8,371 bases of DNA from assembly GCA_028692535.1 (NCBI GenBank), contig JAQUXD010000073.1, forward strand, positions 1 to 8,371. Reading direction: 5' to 3'. Below are positions 1 to 6,228 of the stretch, one piece after another. The position numbers were made by a program, and so were the translations under genes. A model generated the notes under the pieces. The model ran no database searches. It saw only the letters and a list, made by a program, of their open reading frames with translations, and was not told the DNA's origin. The stretch's first letter is position 1, and every line of letters starts with the position of its first letter. This DNA is from Eubacteriales bacterium (lineage in GTDB: Bacteria > Bacillota > Clostridia > Peptostreptococcales > Anaerovoracaceae).

Positions 1-26
1 ATCGAACGAACGGTACCGGAGCTTAT

Positions 27-839
27 TTAGACATACAGTTCAGGTCTTCTCGATTTCAAAAGAGGAAATTCTTCTCGTATCGACCGGAGTCTTTCCGGAT
101 CCAGCGTACCGGTCAATATTCCGGGCATGGTGTCCAGTTCGCCCATAACGCTACCCCAGGGGTCGGTCATGGCAGAGTGTCCGTAGGCTTGATAGGGCAG
201 GTCCGGATTCGGTGCGGGAGAAACGCCCAGCATATAGCATTGATTGTCAATGGCCCGCATCCGAAGGGAAAGGATCCAATGAGCTTCGCCGGTAGCCCTG
301 CCGAAACTGGACGGAACGACAAGGATTTCGCATCCGGCCAGTGCCAGTTTTCGAAAATACTCCGGGAAACGAATATCGTAACAGATGCCGATCCCGATCT
401 TACCCAGATCCGTGTCTACAGCACATACGGAATTTCCCGCAAGAAATGTGTCAGACTCTTTGTAGGAAACCTTTCCCGGAATATCCACATTGAACAGATG
501 GGCCTTTCGATGGGTACCGATATGATTGCCGCAAGGATCGAACACCATGCAGGTGTTGTATAATCCGTTTTCTGTTTCTTCGGAGAACGATCCGCCGATC
601 AAATAAATCCCGCTTTTCGCTGCGCATTCGGAAAGGGCTTCGGAAGTTGGCCCCAAAAGAGGCTCGCGATTTGCCCGCATGGATTTGTTTGTATAAGGAC
701 AAACGAACATTTCCGGAAGCGCCACAAGCCGCGCGCCCTGATCAGCTGCGTTGCGAACCTGTGTCAAGGCGTCCCGTACGGTTTCTTCCTTGTCGTTTGT
801 GATTCGATTCTGACACAAAGCTACTCTGCATTCTTTCAT
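27..839 (-). CDS. Carbon-nitrogen hydrolase, Nit2/omega-amidase-like
   Basis: A 270-residue cytoplasmic hydrolase of the nitrilase superfamily. The catalytic triad is visible: Glu43 in LPEMF, Lys112 in HRKAHLF and Cys153 in GICYDIRFPE. The C-terminal RRPELY is typical of the Nit2 branch, so the gene looks complete and of usual length. Nit2-type enzymes hydrolyse the amides of alpha-ketoglutaramate and alpha-ketosuccinamate; close relatives act on deaminated glutathione. That substrate range is family knowledge and is not shown here. The ATG start is set by GGAGG with a 5-nt spacer. Only 13 bp separate it from the stop of the upstream gamma-glutamyltransferase-family gene, and its binding site lies in that gap, so the two are probably one transcript. 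No terminator is visible in the 26 bases left before the window edge. Superfamily is certain; the exact substrate is not. Confidence 0.93.
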   Translation of the reverse strand: MKECRVALCQNRITNDKEETVRDALTQVRNAADQGARLVALPEMFVCPYTNKSMRANREPLLGPTSEALSECAAKSGIYLIGGSFSEETENGLYNTCMVFDPCGNHIGTHRKAHLFNVDIPGKVSYKESDTFLAGNSVCAVDTDLGKIGIGICYDIRFPEYFRKLALAGCEILVVPSSFGRATGEAHWILSLRMRAIDNQCYMLGVSPAPNPDLPYQAYGHSAMTDPWGSVMGELDTMPGILTGTLDPERLRSIREEFPLLKSRRPELYV

Positions 840-852
840 GTTTTCCTCCGAG

Positions 853-2493
853 CTACCAAGCAGCTACCGTGCCGTCTGCTCTGGGTTCTGTTGCGCCGCC
901 GTAAACCCCTTCGTCGGTCTTCCAGATGATCTGCCCTCGGCCAAAGCTCATTCGATCCTTAAACAATTGAATGTCGTGGCCTTTTGCCCGAAGTTCCTCG
1001 ATCACTTCGGCGGAAAAATCATCTTCGATCTCATATTTCATGCCCTCGGTCCATTGGAAGCGGGGCGCATCCAAAGCTGCTTGAGGATTCATTCCGAAAT
1101 CCAATGCATTGCAGAGGACTTGCATTTGTCCCTGGGGCTGCATAAATCCGCCCATAACACCGAAGGGGCCCACTGCTTCTCCGCCTTTGGACAGAAAACC
1201 GGGAATGATGGTATGGAATGCCTTTTTGCCCGGCGCGATGCAGTTTTCGCTTTCAGGGTCCAGTGAGAAGTTTGTGCCTCGATTTTGAAGGGATATACCG
1301 GTGCCGGGGACGACCAATCCGGATCCGAAGTTCCAATAGTTGCTCTGGATATAGGACACCATATTTCCGTCCTTGTCCGCCGTGCAAAGATAAATCGTGC
1401 CGCCACGGTTCGGTTTCCCCGGTTCTGCAGGCACTGCGCGGTCTCCGATGAGGCCGGCTCTTTCCGCCGCATATTTCTCCGAAAGCAGATCTTCTACGGA
1501 TACTTTCATGAAATCCGGATCGGCAATGTATCGGTTGCCGTCGGCATAGGCCAGCTTGATGGCTTCCATCTGTTTGTGAAGCGTATCGGCGGTTCCGAAA
1601 TCTCCTTCGGACAGGTGAAAATTCTTCAAAATGTTCATTGCCATCAGTACGATGATGCCGTCTCCGTTGGGCGGGATTTCCCAGACTGTATGGCCTTTGT
1701 ATTCCACGTGGATCGGTTCCACCCAGCTGCTGCGATAATTCTCCAGATCACTTTTGCGGATCAGTCCTCCTGTTTCACGGGAAAAGACATCGATTCGATC
1801 TGCCAGTTCTCCTCTGTAAAATGCCTCTGCGTTTGTTTCAGCAATCAGACGCAACGTTTTTGCGTGGTCCGGCGAATTCCAGACTTCACCGGCTTTCGGC
1901 GCCCGCCCTTTGGGCATAAAGACGCGGAACAGTTCCCGGAAGCCGTCACTATGGGCCTGGACTCTCGGGTCCAGGATCTCTTTGCTCAGGCGATGGAATT
2001 CCTTATCCCAGAGCTTACTGATCACAGGGGAGAGGGGATAACCGTTTTCGGCATAGCTGACGGCTGCCCGAAAGGAATCTGTCAGGGGCAGAGCGCCGAA
2101 GCGATTCGCCATTTCCGCCCAGGCCGAAGGCGCGCCGGGAACCATCACGGTGTGCCATCCGGTTATAGGCATTTCAGTATATCCCATATCTCGGATCTGC
2201 TGGGCGTCGATCGCCATGGGTGCTTTGCCGCTGGCATTGAGTCCATATAGCTTTTTCTCTTTTTCGATCCAGACCAGGGCAAAGGCATCGCTGCCGATTC
2301 CGTTGGACGTTGGCTCCACGACGGTCATACACGCTGCGGTCGCTACGGCGGCGTCGATGGCATTTCCGCCTCTCTTCAATACATCAAGTCCGGCAGTGGC
2401 TGCCAGGGGCTGGGATGTGCAGACCATGCCGTTTTGCGCATAAATCATGCTTCTTCTGGACGGGAATGGATATTCTTGCGTCTGATGGTTCAT
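853..2493 (-). CDS. Gamma-glutamyltransferase-family Ntn hydrolase, cytoplasmic
   Basis: A 546-residue member of the gamma-glutamyltransferase (GGT) family, which self-cleaves so that a threonine becomes the N-terminal nucleophile of the small subunit. The probable nucleophile is Thr366 in NRGGTIYLC. The N-terminal GGNAIDAAVA (42-51) and the SGLVVPGTGISLQNRG and GVMGGFMQPQGQMQ segments are family hallmarks. There is no signal peptide, unlike secreted GGTs, so it should be cytoplasmic, as with B. subtilis YwrD-type proteins. Residues that hold the gamma-glutamyl amino acid in E. coli GGT appear replaced here (see findings), so true GGT activity is doubtful. I chose the ATG at 2493 because AAAGGAG lies 7 nt upstream. 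A longer in-frame start at 2562 lacks such a site and would overlap the small ORF upstream. The nitrilase gene follows 13 bp downstream. Confidence 0.92.
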   Translation of the reverse strand: MNHQTQEYPFPSRRSMIYAQNGMVCTSQPLAATAGLDVLKRGGNAIDAAVATAACMTVVEPTSNGIGSDAFALVWIEKEKKLYGLNASGKAPMAIDAQQIRDMGYTEMPITGWHTVMVPGAPSAWAEMANRFGALPLTDSFRAAVSYAENGYPLSPVISKLWDKEFHRLSKEILDPRVQAHSDGFRELFRVFMPKGRAPKAGEVWNSPDHAKTLRLIAETNAEAFYRGELADRIDVFSRETGGLIRKSDLENYRSSWVEPIHVEYKGHTVWEIPPNGDGIIVLMAMNILKNFHLSEGDFGTADTLHKQMEAIKLAYADGNRYIADPDFMKVSVEDLLSEKYAAERAGLIGDRAVPAEPGKPNRGGTIYLCTADKDGNMVSYIQSNYWNFGSGLVVPGTGISLQNRGTNFSLDPESENCIAPGKKAFHTIIPGFLSKGGEAVGPFGVMGGFMQPQGQMQVLCNALDFGMNPQAALDAPRFQWTEGMKYEIEDDFSAEVIEELRAKGHDIQLFKDRMSFGRGQIIWKTDEGVYGGATEPRADGTVAAW

Positions 2494-2542
2494 CGTTGGA
2501 CTCCTTTGCGATAAATTATGATAAAACGTTTGGTTTGATACT

Positions 2543-2689
2543 TTACCATTTGAAAAGGTCAAAAAGCCTGAACAAGATCGACTGATCCTTGTTTCGGCTG
2601 ATTTTGCTCTTTCTTCGGTTGATGTGGCTCTTCACCGGCGTATGCCGGGGATAGGAAGGAGCTCGTGGCGGTTTGGATGTTTTTTTCAT
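2543..2689 (-). CDS. Possible 48-residue basic small protein, unknown
   Basis: An unrecognised 48-codon ORF, from ATG at 2689 to TAA. What supports it is the ribosome binding site: AAGGAGG at 2698-2704, 8 nt before the ATG, as good as any in the window. The product starts MKKTSKPPRAPS and ends ILFRLFDLFKW. It has about 14 Lys/Arg against 2 Asp and no Glu, so it is very basic. The middle is rich in Arg/Lys/Ser, and the last 11 residues form a short hydrophobic, amphipathic tail. There is no signal peptide and no cysteine. It lies between the tRNA-Leu terminator and the GGT-family gene, ending 49 bp before the latter, so it may be the first gene of that operon. A weak -10 (TATCAT, 2719-2724) lies upstream without a good -35. 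It might instead be a leader ORF or spurious. Confidence 0.5.
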   Translation of the reverse strand: MKKTSKPPRAPSYPRHTPVKSHINRRKSKISRNKDQSILFRLFDLFKW

Positions 2690-2760
2690 GGCGTTGTCCT
2701 CCTTCGTCATACACGTTTATGATAACTGAAAACAGGTTGCAAGAAAAGCGTTTCGCGAAT

Positions 2761-2792
2761 AAAAAAAACGAAGCCGTCTTGAGACGACTTCG
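2761..2792 (-). terminator. Intrinsic terminator after tRNA-Leu
   Basis: Read on the minus strand, a 10-bp stem (CGAAGTCGTC with GACGGCTTCG, one G-T pair) closes a TCAA loop and is followed by eight T residues. It starts six bases after the CCA end of tRNA-Leu, so it ends the tRNA transcript and separates it from the small ORF/GGT genes. Confidence 0.93.
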
Positions 2793-2797
2793 CATTT

Positions 2798-2882
2798 TGG
2801 TGCGGTAGAGAGGACTTGAACCTCCACGGTGTTACCCACACGGCCCTCAACCGTGCGCGTCTGCCGATTCCGCCACTACCGC
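2798..2882 (-). tRNA. tRNA-Leu (anticodon GAG)
   Basis: An 85-base tRNA with encoded CCA. The acceptor stem GCGGTAG pairs with CTACCGC, the discriminator base is A, and the anticodon stem CACGG/CCGTG encloses the loop TTGAGGG, giving anticodon GAG (reads CUC/CUU). A long variable arm and the T-loop TTCAAGT fit a class II tRNA, as expected for leucine. Its own promoter lies just upstream and a terminator just downstream, so it can be transcribed on its own. Confidence 0.96.
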
Positions 2883-2899
2883 AGGTTTCAACAAGGGAT

Positions 2900-2928
2900 A
2901 TGTTAGCATACGGTCCTGCTGTTGTAAA
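2900..2928 (-). promoter_or_regulatory. Sigma-A promoter for tRNA-Leu
   Basis: On the minus strand, TTTACA (2923-2928), a 17-bp spacer and TAACAT (2900-2905). Transcription would start near 2893, about ten bases before the mature tRNA 5' end. No terminator is visible between the traX stop and this point, so read-through from the upstream operon is also possible. Confidence 0.75.
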
Positions 2929-2973
2929 GTAAATTTTAAGAGTCAGACGGGGTTTTTTCTTCTTGCGCCAACC

Positions 2974-3738
2974 TCAGCCCAACGTAAATCCACTCAAGGC
3001 CAGCAAGCCAAGAATCAGCATGTGAACAGGATAAAAAGCATAGGAGGCGTACTGAAGGACCCAATGGTCCGCGCCGCGCGTTCCGTTGTACTTCCATATA
3101 AAAAGCAAAGCGAGAAGCGCAAAGCTTTGGAGGGGGAATTCTACGATGCGACCCAGCAACGGCAAACTGATATAAGCGCCGCTCATCCAAACCACATTGA
3201 TCAGGATCATGCCCAGCAGATGGCCCAGTTTTGCGTAGCGCAGATCTCGCATTGTGTAGAACAACAGAATCGTGAGTACGCCAAACCCGTAATAATCTGT
3301 CAGAAGGCTGTCCGCAACATACATGGTAAAGGTGGCGATGATGATCGTTGCGATACCGGTAACTACGACATTGTCCAGCTTGGATTTTATAAAATGGATC
3401 GCCATTATGGCGATGAGCCCAAGCGCCAGAGTCCAAAGAACATTCTGATAGTTCGGATCTCCGAAACGTCCGCTTCGCATCAGATTGAAGGGAATTTCCG
3501 AAATGACGGCAAAAGCCAGGAGCCGAAGCAGGTAGTTGGAGCGGGAAGAGGTATGGTAAAATCCTTCCACCAGCAAGAAGGCAAACAGCGGAAAGGCAAT
3601 CCGCCCGATATAGGTGAGCCATACGTACTCGTGCGCGATCGTGACCCATATGTGGTCGCAGAGCATCGTACCAATGGCAATAAGGCGGATTGCCTGTCCG
3701 GATAGTCCTTTATTTCGTTTAGGGTGAACCTGTTCCAT
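2974..3738 (-). CDS. TraX-family integral membrane protein
   Basis: A 254-residue polytopic membrane protein of the TraX family. Recognisable signatures are IRLIAIGTMLCDHI (17-30), IGRIAFPLFAFLLVEGFYHT (44-63), YLLRLLAFAVISEIPFNL (69-86) and the C-terminal YAFYPVHMLIL (233-243). I count roughly eight hydrophobic segments. F-plasmid TraX acetylates pilin, and the family resembles membrane acyltransferases; the role of chromosomal copies in Firmicutes is not established. There are no conjugation genes nearby. It starts 14 bp after the asnA stop, and TAAGGA overlaps that stop, so it is probably the last gene of the aminotransferase-asnA operon. The start is uncertain: I use the ATG at 3738, but the TTG codon just before it (3741) has better spacing from the binding site. 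A longer frame opening at 3807 would overlap asnA and has no support. Confidence 0.88.
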   Translation of the reverse strand: MEQVHPKRNKGLSGQAIRLIAIGTMLCDHIWVTIAHEYVWLTYIGRIAFPLFAFLLVEGFYHTSSRSNYLLRLLAFAVISEIPFNLMRSGRFGDPNYQNVLWTLALGLIAIMAIHFIKSKLDNVVVTGIATIIIATFTMYVADSLLTDYYGFGVLTILLFYTMRDLRYAKLGHLLGMILINVVWMSGAYISLPLLGRIVEFPLQSFALLALLFIWKYNGTRGADHWVLQYASYAFYPVHMLILGLLALSGFTLG

Positions 3739-3752
3739 CAAATACTGTATCC

Positions 3753-4766
3753 TTAGAGTATAAATATACCTGCTGCCTTGCAGAGCTCTTTCGTCTTCCG
3801 GTCCCAAACAGCCGACTGCACTTCTCCGATATGGGCGCTTCCCAGCAAGAGCATGCAGAGCCTGCTCTGCCCGATCCCGCCACCTATTGTATAGGGAAGT
3901 TCACCGGACAGCAAGGCTTTATGGAAAGGATAGGATCTTCTGTGGTCGCAGCCGGCCAAAGTCAGCTGACGATCCAGGGATTCGGGGCTGACTCGGATTC
4001 CCATGCTGGAAATTTCGATGGTGGAGTCCAGTACAGCATTGTGAAAGAGAATATCTCCGTTCAGCGACCAGTCATCATAGTCCGGCGCCCGGCCATCGTG
4101 GGGCTTGCCGCTATTGAGTTTGCCTCCGATCTGCATCAGGAATGTCGTAGGGTGTATGCGGGTATAGGCATCTTCCCGTTCTTTGGGTGTTTGATTCGGA
4201 TAGAGGTCCTCCAGTTCCTGCGTCGTAATGAAGCTGATATTGCGATCCTTTCGCGGGCGTACTTCGAGCTGAGGGAATATGGCGCGAAGCGTATCCTCCG
4301 TATCGCAGATCGCCTCAACGATGGCGGTGACGGTTTCCTTTAAAAAGTCCAGATTGCGATCCTCGACCCGGATCACTTTTTCCCAGTCCCACTGGTCCAC
4401 ATACACAGAATGAAGGTTGTCCAGCTCTTCGTCACGTCGGATCGCGTTCATGTCGGTATACAAACCTTTCCCCACATGAAAGTCATAATCATGGAGGGCT
4501 TGACGTTTCCATTTTGCCAGTGAATGCACGACCTGAGCTTCTGCATTGATATCCCTGATATCAAATGTGACAGGTCTTTCGACGCCATTCAGGTCATCGT
4601 TGAGTCCGGTGGAGGCTTCCAGGAAGAGCGGGGCTGAAACCCGCTTCAGATTCAGGGCATCACTAAGCTTTTCCTCGAACAGAATGTGGATCATGCCGAT
4701 GGCTTTCTGGGTGTCATAGGAACCCAAAGCGGCGCGATAGCTTTTCGGGATGATGACTTTGCTCAT
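3753..4766 (-). CDS. asnA: Aspartate--ammonia ligase (asparagine synthetase A)
   Basis: A 337-residue cytoplasmic enzyme that makes asparagine from aspartate, ammonia and ATP (giving AMP and PPi). It has the class II aminoacyl-tRNA-synthetase fold. Visible AsnA signatures include KRVSAPLF (41-48), VHSLAKWKRQAL (80-91), YTDMNAIRRDE (103-113), HSVYVDQWDWE (119-129), the GRAPDYDDW segment (225-233) and the motif-3-like GGGIGQSRL (295-303). Length is close to the E. coli enzyme (330). The ATG start is supported by AAAGAGG just upstream. It lies 33 bp after the aspartate-aminotransferase-like gene, which could supply its substrate, and 14 bp before the traX-like gene. The 33-bp gap has no room for a T-box or terminator, so expression should come from the promoter upstream of the aminotransferase. 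Confidence 0.98.
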   Translation of the reverse strand: MSKVIIPKSYRAALGSYDTQKAIGMIHILFEEKLSDALNLKRVSAPLFLEASTGLNDDLNGVERPVTFDIRDINAEAQVVHSLAKWKRQALHDYDFHVGKGLYTDMNAIRRDEELDNLHSVYVDQWDWEKVIRVEDRNLDFLKETVTAIVEAICDTEDTLRAIFPQLEVRPRKDRNISFITTQELEDLYPNQTPKEREDAYTRIHPTTFLMQIGGKLNSGKPHDGRAPDYDDWSLNGDILFHNAVLDSTIEISSMGIRVSPESLDRQLTLAGCDHRRSYPFHKALLSGELPYTIGGGIGQSRLCMLLLGSAHIGEVQSAVWDRKTKELCKAAGIFIL

Positions 4767-4799
4767 AATGATACCTCTTTCTTTTGCTTAAAAAATAAG

Positions 4800-6077
4800 T
4801 TATATTTCCAATGCTTCGAGAGAAGCGATTTTGGCTGAAACGCAAAACACTTCCATTGCGGTCTGCAGTTCGTTGACGGGCGGGTAGGAGGGCGCGATCC
4901 GAAGGAACCGATCTTCCGGATCGTTATGATACGGATGGGTTGCGCCAGGTTCAGTCAGAAGAACCCCTGCTTCTTTGCAGAGCTGATGGATCCTTTTTGC
5001 ACAACCTTTGTTTCCGATATAAGTGATGAAATAACCGCCGTCAGGACGGACCCATTCTCCGGCGCCGCAACCATCCAGCTCGCTTTCCAGAATAGACAGT
5101 ACCCGATCGAACTTTGGCCGCAGAAGCGCAGCTTGACGGTCCATCATGCGGCGTATGCCTTCGATGTTTCCGAAAAATCTTACGTGACGAAGCATATTCA
5201 GTTTATCCCAGCTGATGCTTTGTGCGGCAATCTGCTTTTGTGTATATTTGATATTTTCTACAGAAGCGCCGAAAAAGCCGACGCCGGCTCCGGGAAAGGT
5301 GATCTTGGAGGTGGAACCGAACAAATAAGCGCGGTTGGGGTTTCCGGCTTTTTTGCATTCATCGAGAATATTCAGCACCGGAACATCCTTGTAAATGTAG
5401 TGCATGCCATAGGCATTGTCCCAAAATATCCGGAAATCTTCGGCCTTTGTCTCCATGGAAGCAAGCGCGCGCACGGTTTCGTCGCTGTAGCAGCCGCCAT
5501 AAGGATTTGTATATTTGGGAACACACCAGATGCCCTTGATCGTTTCATCTTCCTTCACCAGTTTGCGGATCGTTTCCATATCCGGTCCAAGGGGAGAGAG
5601 TTCTACCGGGATCATTTCGATTCCGAGAAACTCGCAGATGGTAAAATGACGATCATATCCGGGAACGGGGCAAATAAATTTCGTCTTTCCGCTCCTGATC
5701 CAGGGCTCCTTGCTGTCAAGCACGCCTTTGAGCATAGCCCGGGCGATGCAGTCGTACATGAACGTCAGTGAGGAAGAACCGACGATAATCGTCTCCTCTG
5801 CGGAGATTTCCAGATAGTTACCAAATAGCTTTCTGGCGTCCATGGAACCCAGCAACTCACCGTAATTTCTACAATCCACACCAAAAGAGTCCCTGCAGTC
5901 GCTTTCTCCGTTCAGCACATTCAGCATAGGCATGGAAAGCTCCAGTTGATCCTCCCCGGGTTTTCCCCGGGTCATGTTCAGTTGAAGACCTCGATCCAGA
6001 TACTGCTGATAGCGTTCCAGCTGAGATTTTTTTTCGGCGCTTCGCTCTTCTTGTGTCATTTCCCGCAGATTTTTCAT
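4800..6077 (-). CDS. PLP-dependent aspartate aminotransferase-like (Asp_aminotransf family)
   Basis: A 425-residue fold-type I aminotransferase. The PLP lysine is Lys258 in FGSTSKITFPGAG, the pyridine-nitrogen aspartate Asp220 and Tyr223 lie in FWDNAYGMHY, Asn191 lies in KYTNPYGG, and Arg393 in RFLRIAPSYP is the expected carboxylate-binding arginine. Other signatures are MTRGKPGEDQLELS (35-48), RNYGELLG (70-77) and CPVPGYDRHF (136-145). This pattern belongs to the Pfam family once called MocR-like, whose characterised corynebacterial member is an aspartate aminotransferase. The likely reaction is oxaloacetate + glutamate to aspartate + 2-oxoglutarate, inferred from family and from asnA next door. 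The start is fixed by AAAGGA 9 nt upstream. It is the first gene of the leftward operon, with a consensus-like promoter and a roughly 62-nt leader carrying a CodY-like site. Precise amino-acid specificity cannot be read from sequence. Confidence 0.92.
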   Translation of the reverse strand: MKNLREMTQEERSAEKKSQLERYQQYLDRGLQLNMTRGKPGEDQLELSMPMLNVLNGESDCRDSFGVDCRNYGELLGSMDARKLFGNYLEISAEETIIVGSSSLTFMYDCIARAMLKGVLDSKEPWIRSGKTKFICPVPGYDRHFTICEFLGIEMIPVELSPLGPDMETIRKLVKEDETIKGIWCVPKYTNPYGGCYSDETVRALASMETKAEDFRIFWDNAYGMHYIYKDVPVLNILDECKKAGNPNRAYLFGSTSKITFPGAGVGFFGASVENIKYTQKQIAAQSISWDKLNMLRHVRFFGNIEGIRRMMDRQAALLRPKFDRVLSILESELDGCGAGEWVRPDGGYFITYIGNKGCAKRIHQLCKEAGVLLTEPGATHPYHNDPEDRFLRIAPSYPPVNELQTAMEVFCVSAKIASLEALEI

Positions 6078-6114
6078 GATGCCCGTTCCTTTGCCGGTAA
6101 AGAGATGTGTTTTA

Positions 6115-6129
6115 CATTTTCTGTAACTT
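6115..6129 (-). promoter_or_regulatory. Candidate CodY box in the aminotransferase leader
   Basis: The minus strand reads AAGTTACAGAAAATG, matching the CodY consensus AATTTTCWGAAAATT at 12 of 15 positions. It lies about 10-24 bases downstream of the predicted leftward transcription start, where a bound repressor could block transcription. The same bases hold the inverted repeat TTACA-N5-TGTAA (6112-6126). CodY control of aspartate/asparagine synthesis would make sense, but no codY gene is in view. Confidence 0.4.
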
Positions 6130-6132
6130 TAG

Positions 6133-6150
6133 ATAATATGCAGATATTAT
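6133..6150. repeat. Inverted repeat over the leftward -10 (operator candidate)
   Basis: ATAATAT (6133-6139) and ATATTAT (6144-6150) are perfect reverse complements around the 4-base centre GCAG. The right arm overlaps most of the TATAAT box of the leftward promoter, and the left arm covers its expected start site. A dimeric repressor bound here would block that promoter. The arms are A+T only, so chance is possible. Confidence 0.45.
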
Positions 6151-6174
6151 AAGCTATTGCATCGGGCTTGGCAA
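6146..6174 (-). promoter_or_regulatory. Sigma-A promoter for the aminotransferase-asnA operon
   Basis: On the minus strand, TTGCCA (6169-6174), a 17-bp spacer and a perfect TATAAT (6146-6151). Transcription would start near 6139, giving a leader of about 62 nt. It is the best protein-gene promoter seen in the window. Its -35 lies almost exactly over the -35 of the rightward promoter. Confidence 0.82.
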
Positions 6175-6197
6175 GATGATAATATTTCGTTTATATG
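6168..6197 (+). promoter_or_regulatory. Candidate promoter for the DUF6125/DUF3842 pair
   Basis: TTGGCA (6168-6173), an 18-bp spacer and TATATG (6192-6197). The -35 is good (5 of 6), the -10 is weak (4 of 6). It sits 31 bp ahead of the first gene, whose ribosome binding site starts at 6216, so it is well placed, but the weak -10 suggests low activity or a need for an activator. Confidence 0.45.
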
Positions 6198-6228
6198 CAG
6201 ATACTTCAATGAATCAAGGAGCGCAGCG

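Larger units (their letters stand above)
6136..6203 (+). repeat. Pair of 11-bp direct repeats ATATGCAGATA
   Basis: ATATGCAGATA occurs at 6136-6146 and again at 6193-6203, start-to-start 57 bp. The first copy touches the -10 and start of the leftward promoter. The second overlaps the best -10 of the rightward promoter. The placement suggests a shared regulator site for both directions. Confidence 0.5.

Noticed and set aside
1285..2250. A 321-codon open frame on the plus strand opposite the GGT-family gene
   Set aside because: The encoded sequence has no recognisable domain, is rich in His/Arg/Cys/Phe as antisense frames often are, and has no good ribosome binding site. The opposite strand has unmistakable family motifs throughout.
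2491..2562. Longer N-terminus of the GGT-family protein (start at 2562)
   Set aside because: The added residues do not look like a signal peptide or family sequence. The internal ATG at 2493 has AAAGGAG at 7 nt.
2559..2795. A 78-codon minus-strand frame starting inside the tRNA-Leu terminator
   Set aside because: Its ATG lies in the terminator hairpin with no binding site. The 48-codon frame inside the same stretch has a much better one.
3022..3705. A 227-codon plus-strand frame opposite traX
   Set aside because: Antisense shadow. The minus strand carries clear TraX motifs and membrane segments.
4926..5771. A 281-codon open frame on the plus strand opposite the aminotransferase gene
   Set aside because: Low-complexity, shadow-like protein with no motif, fully covered by a clear aminotransferase on the minus strand.
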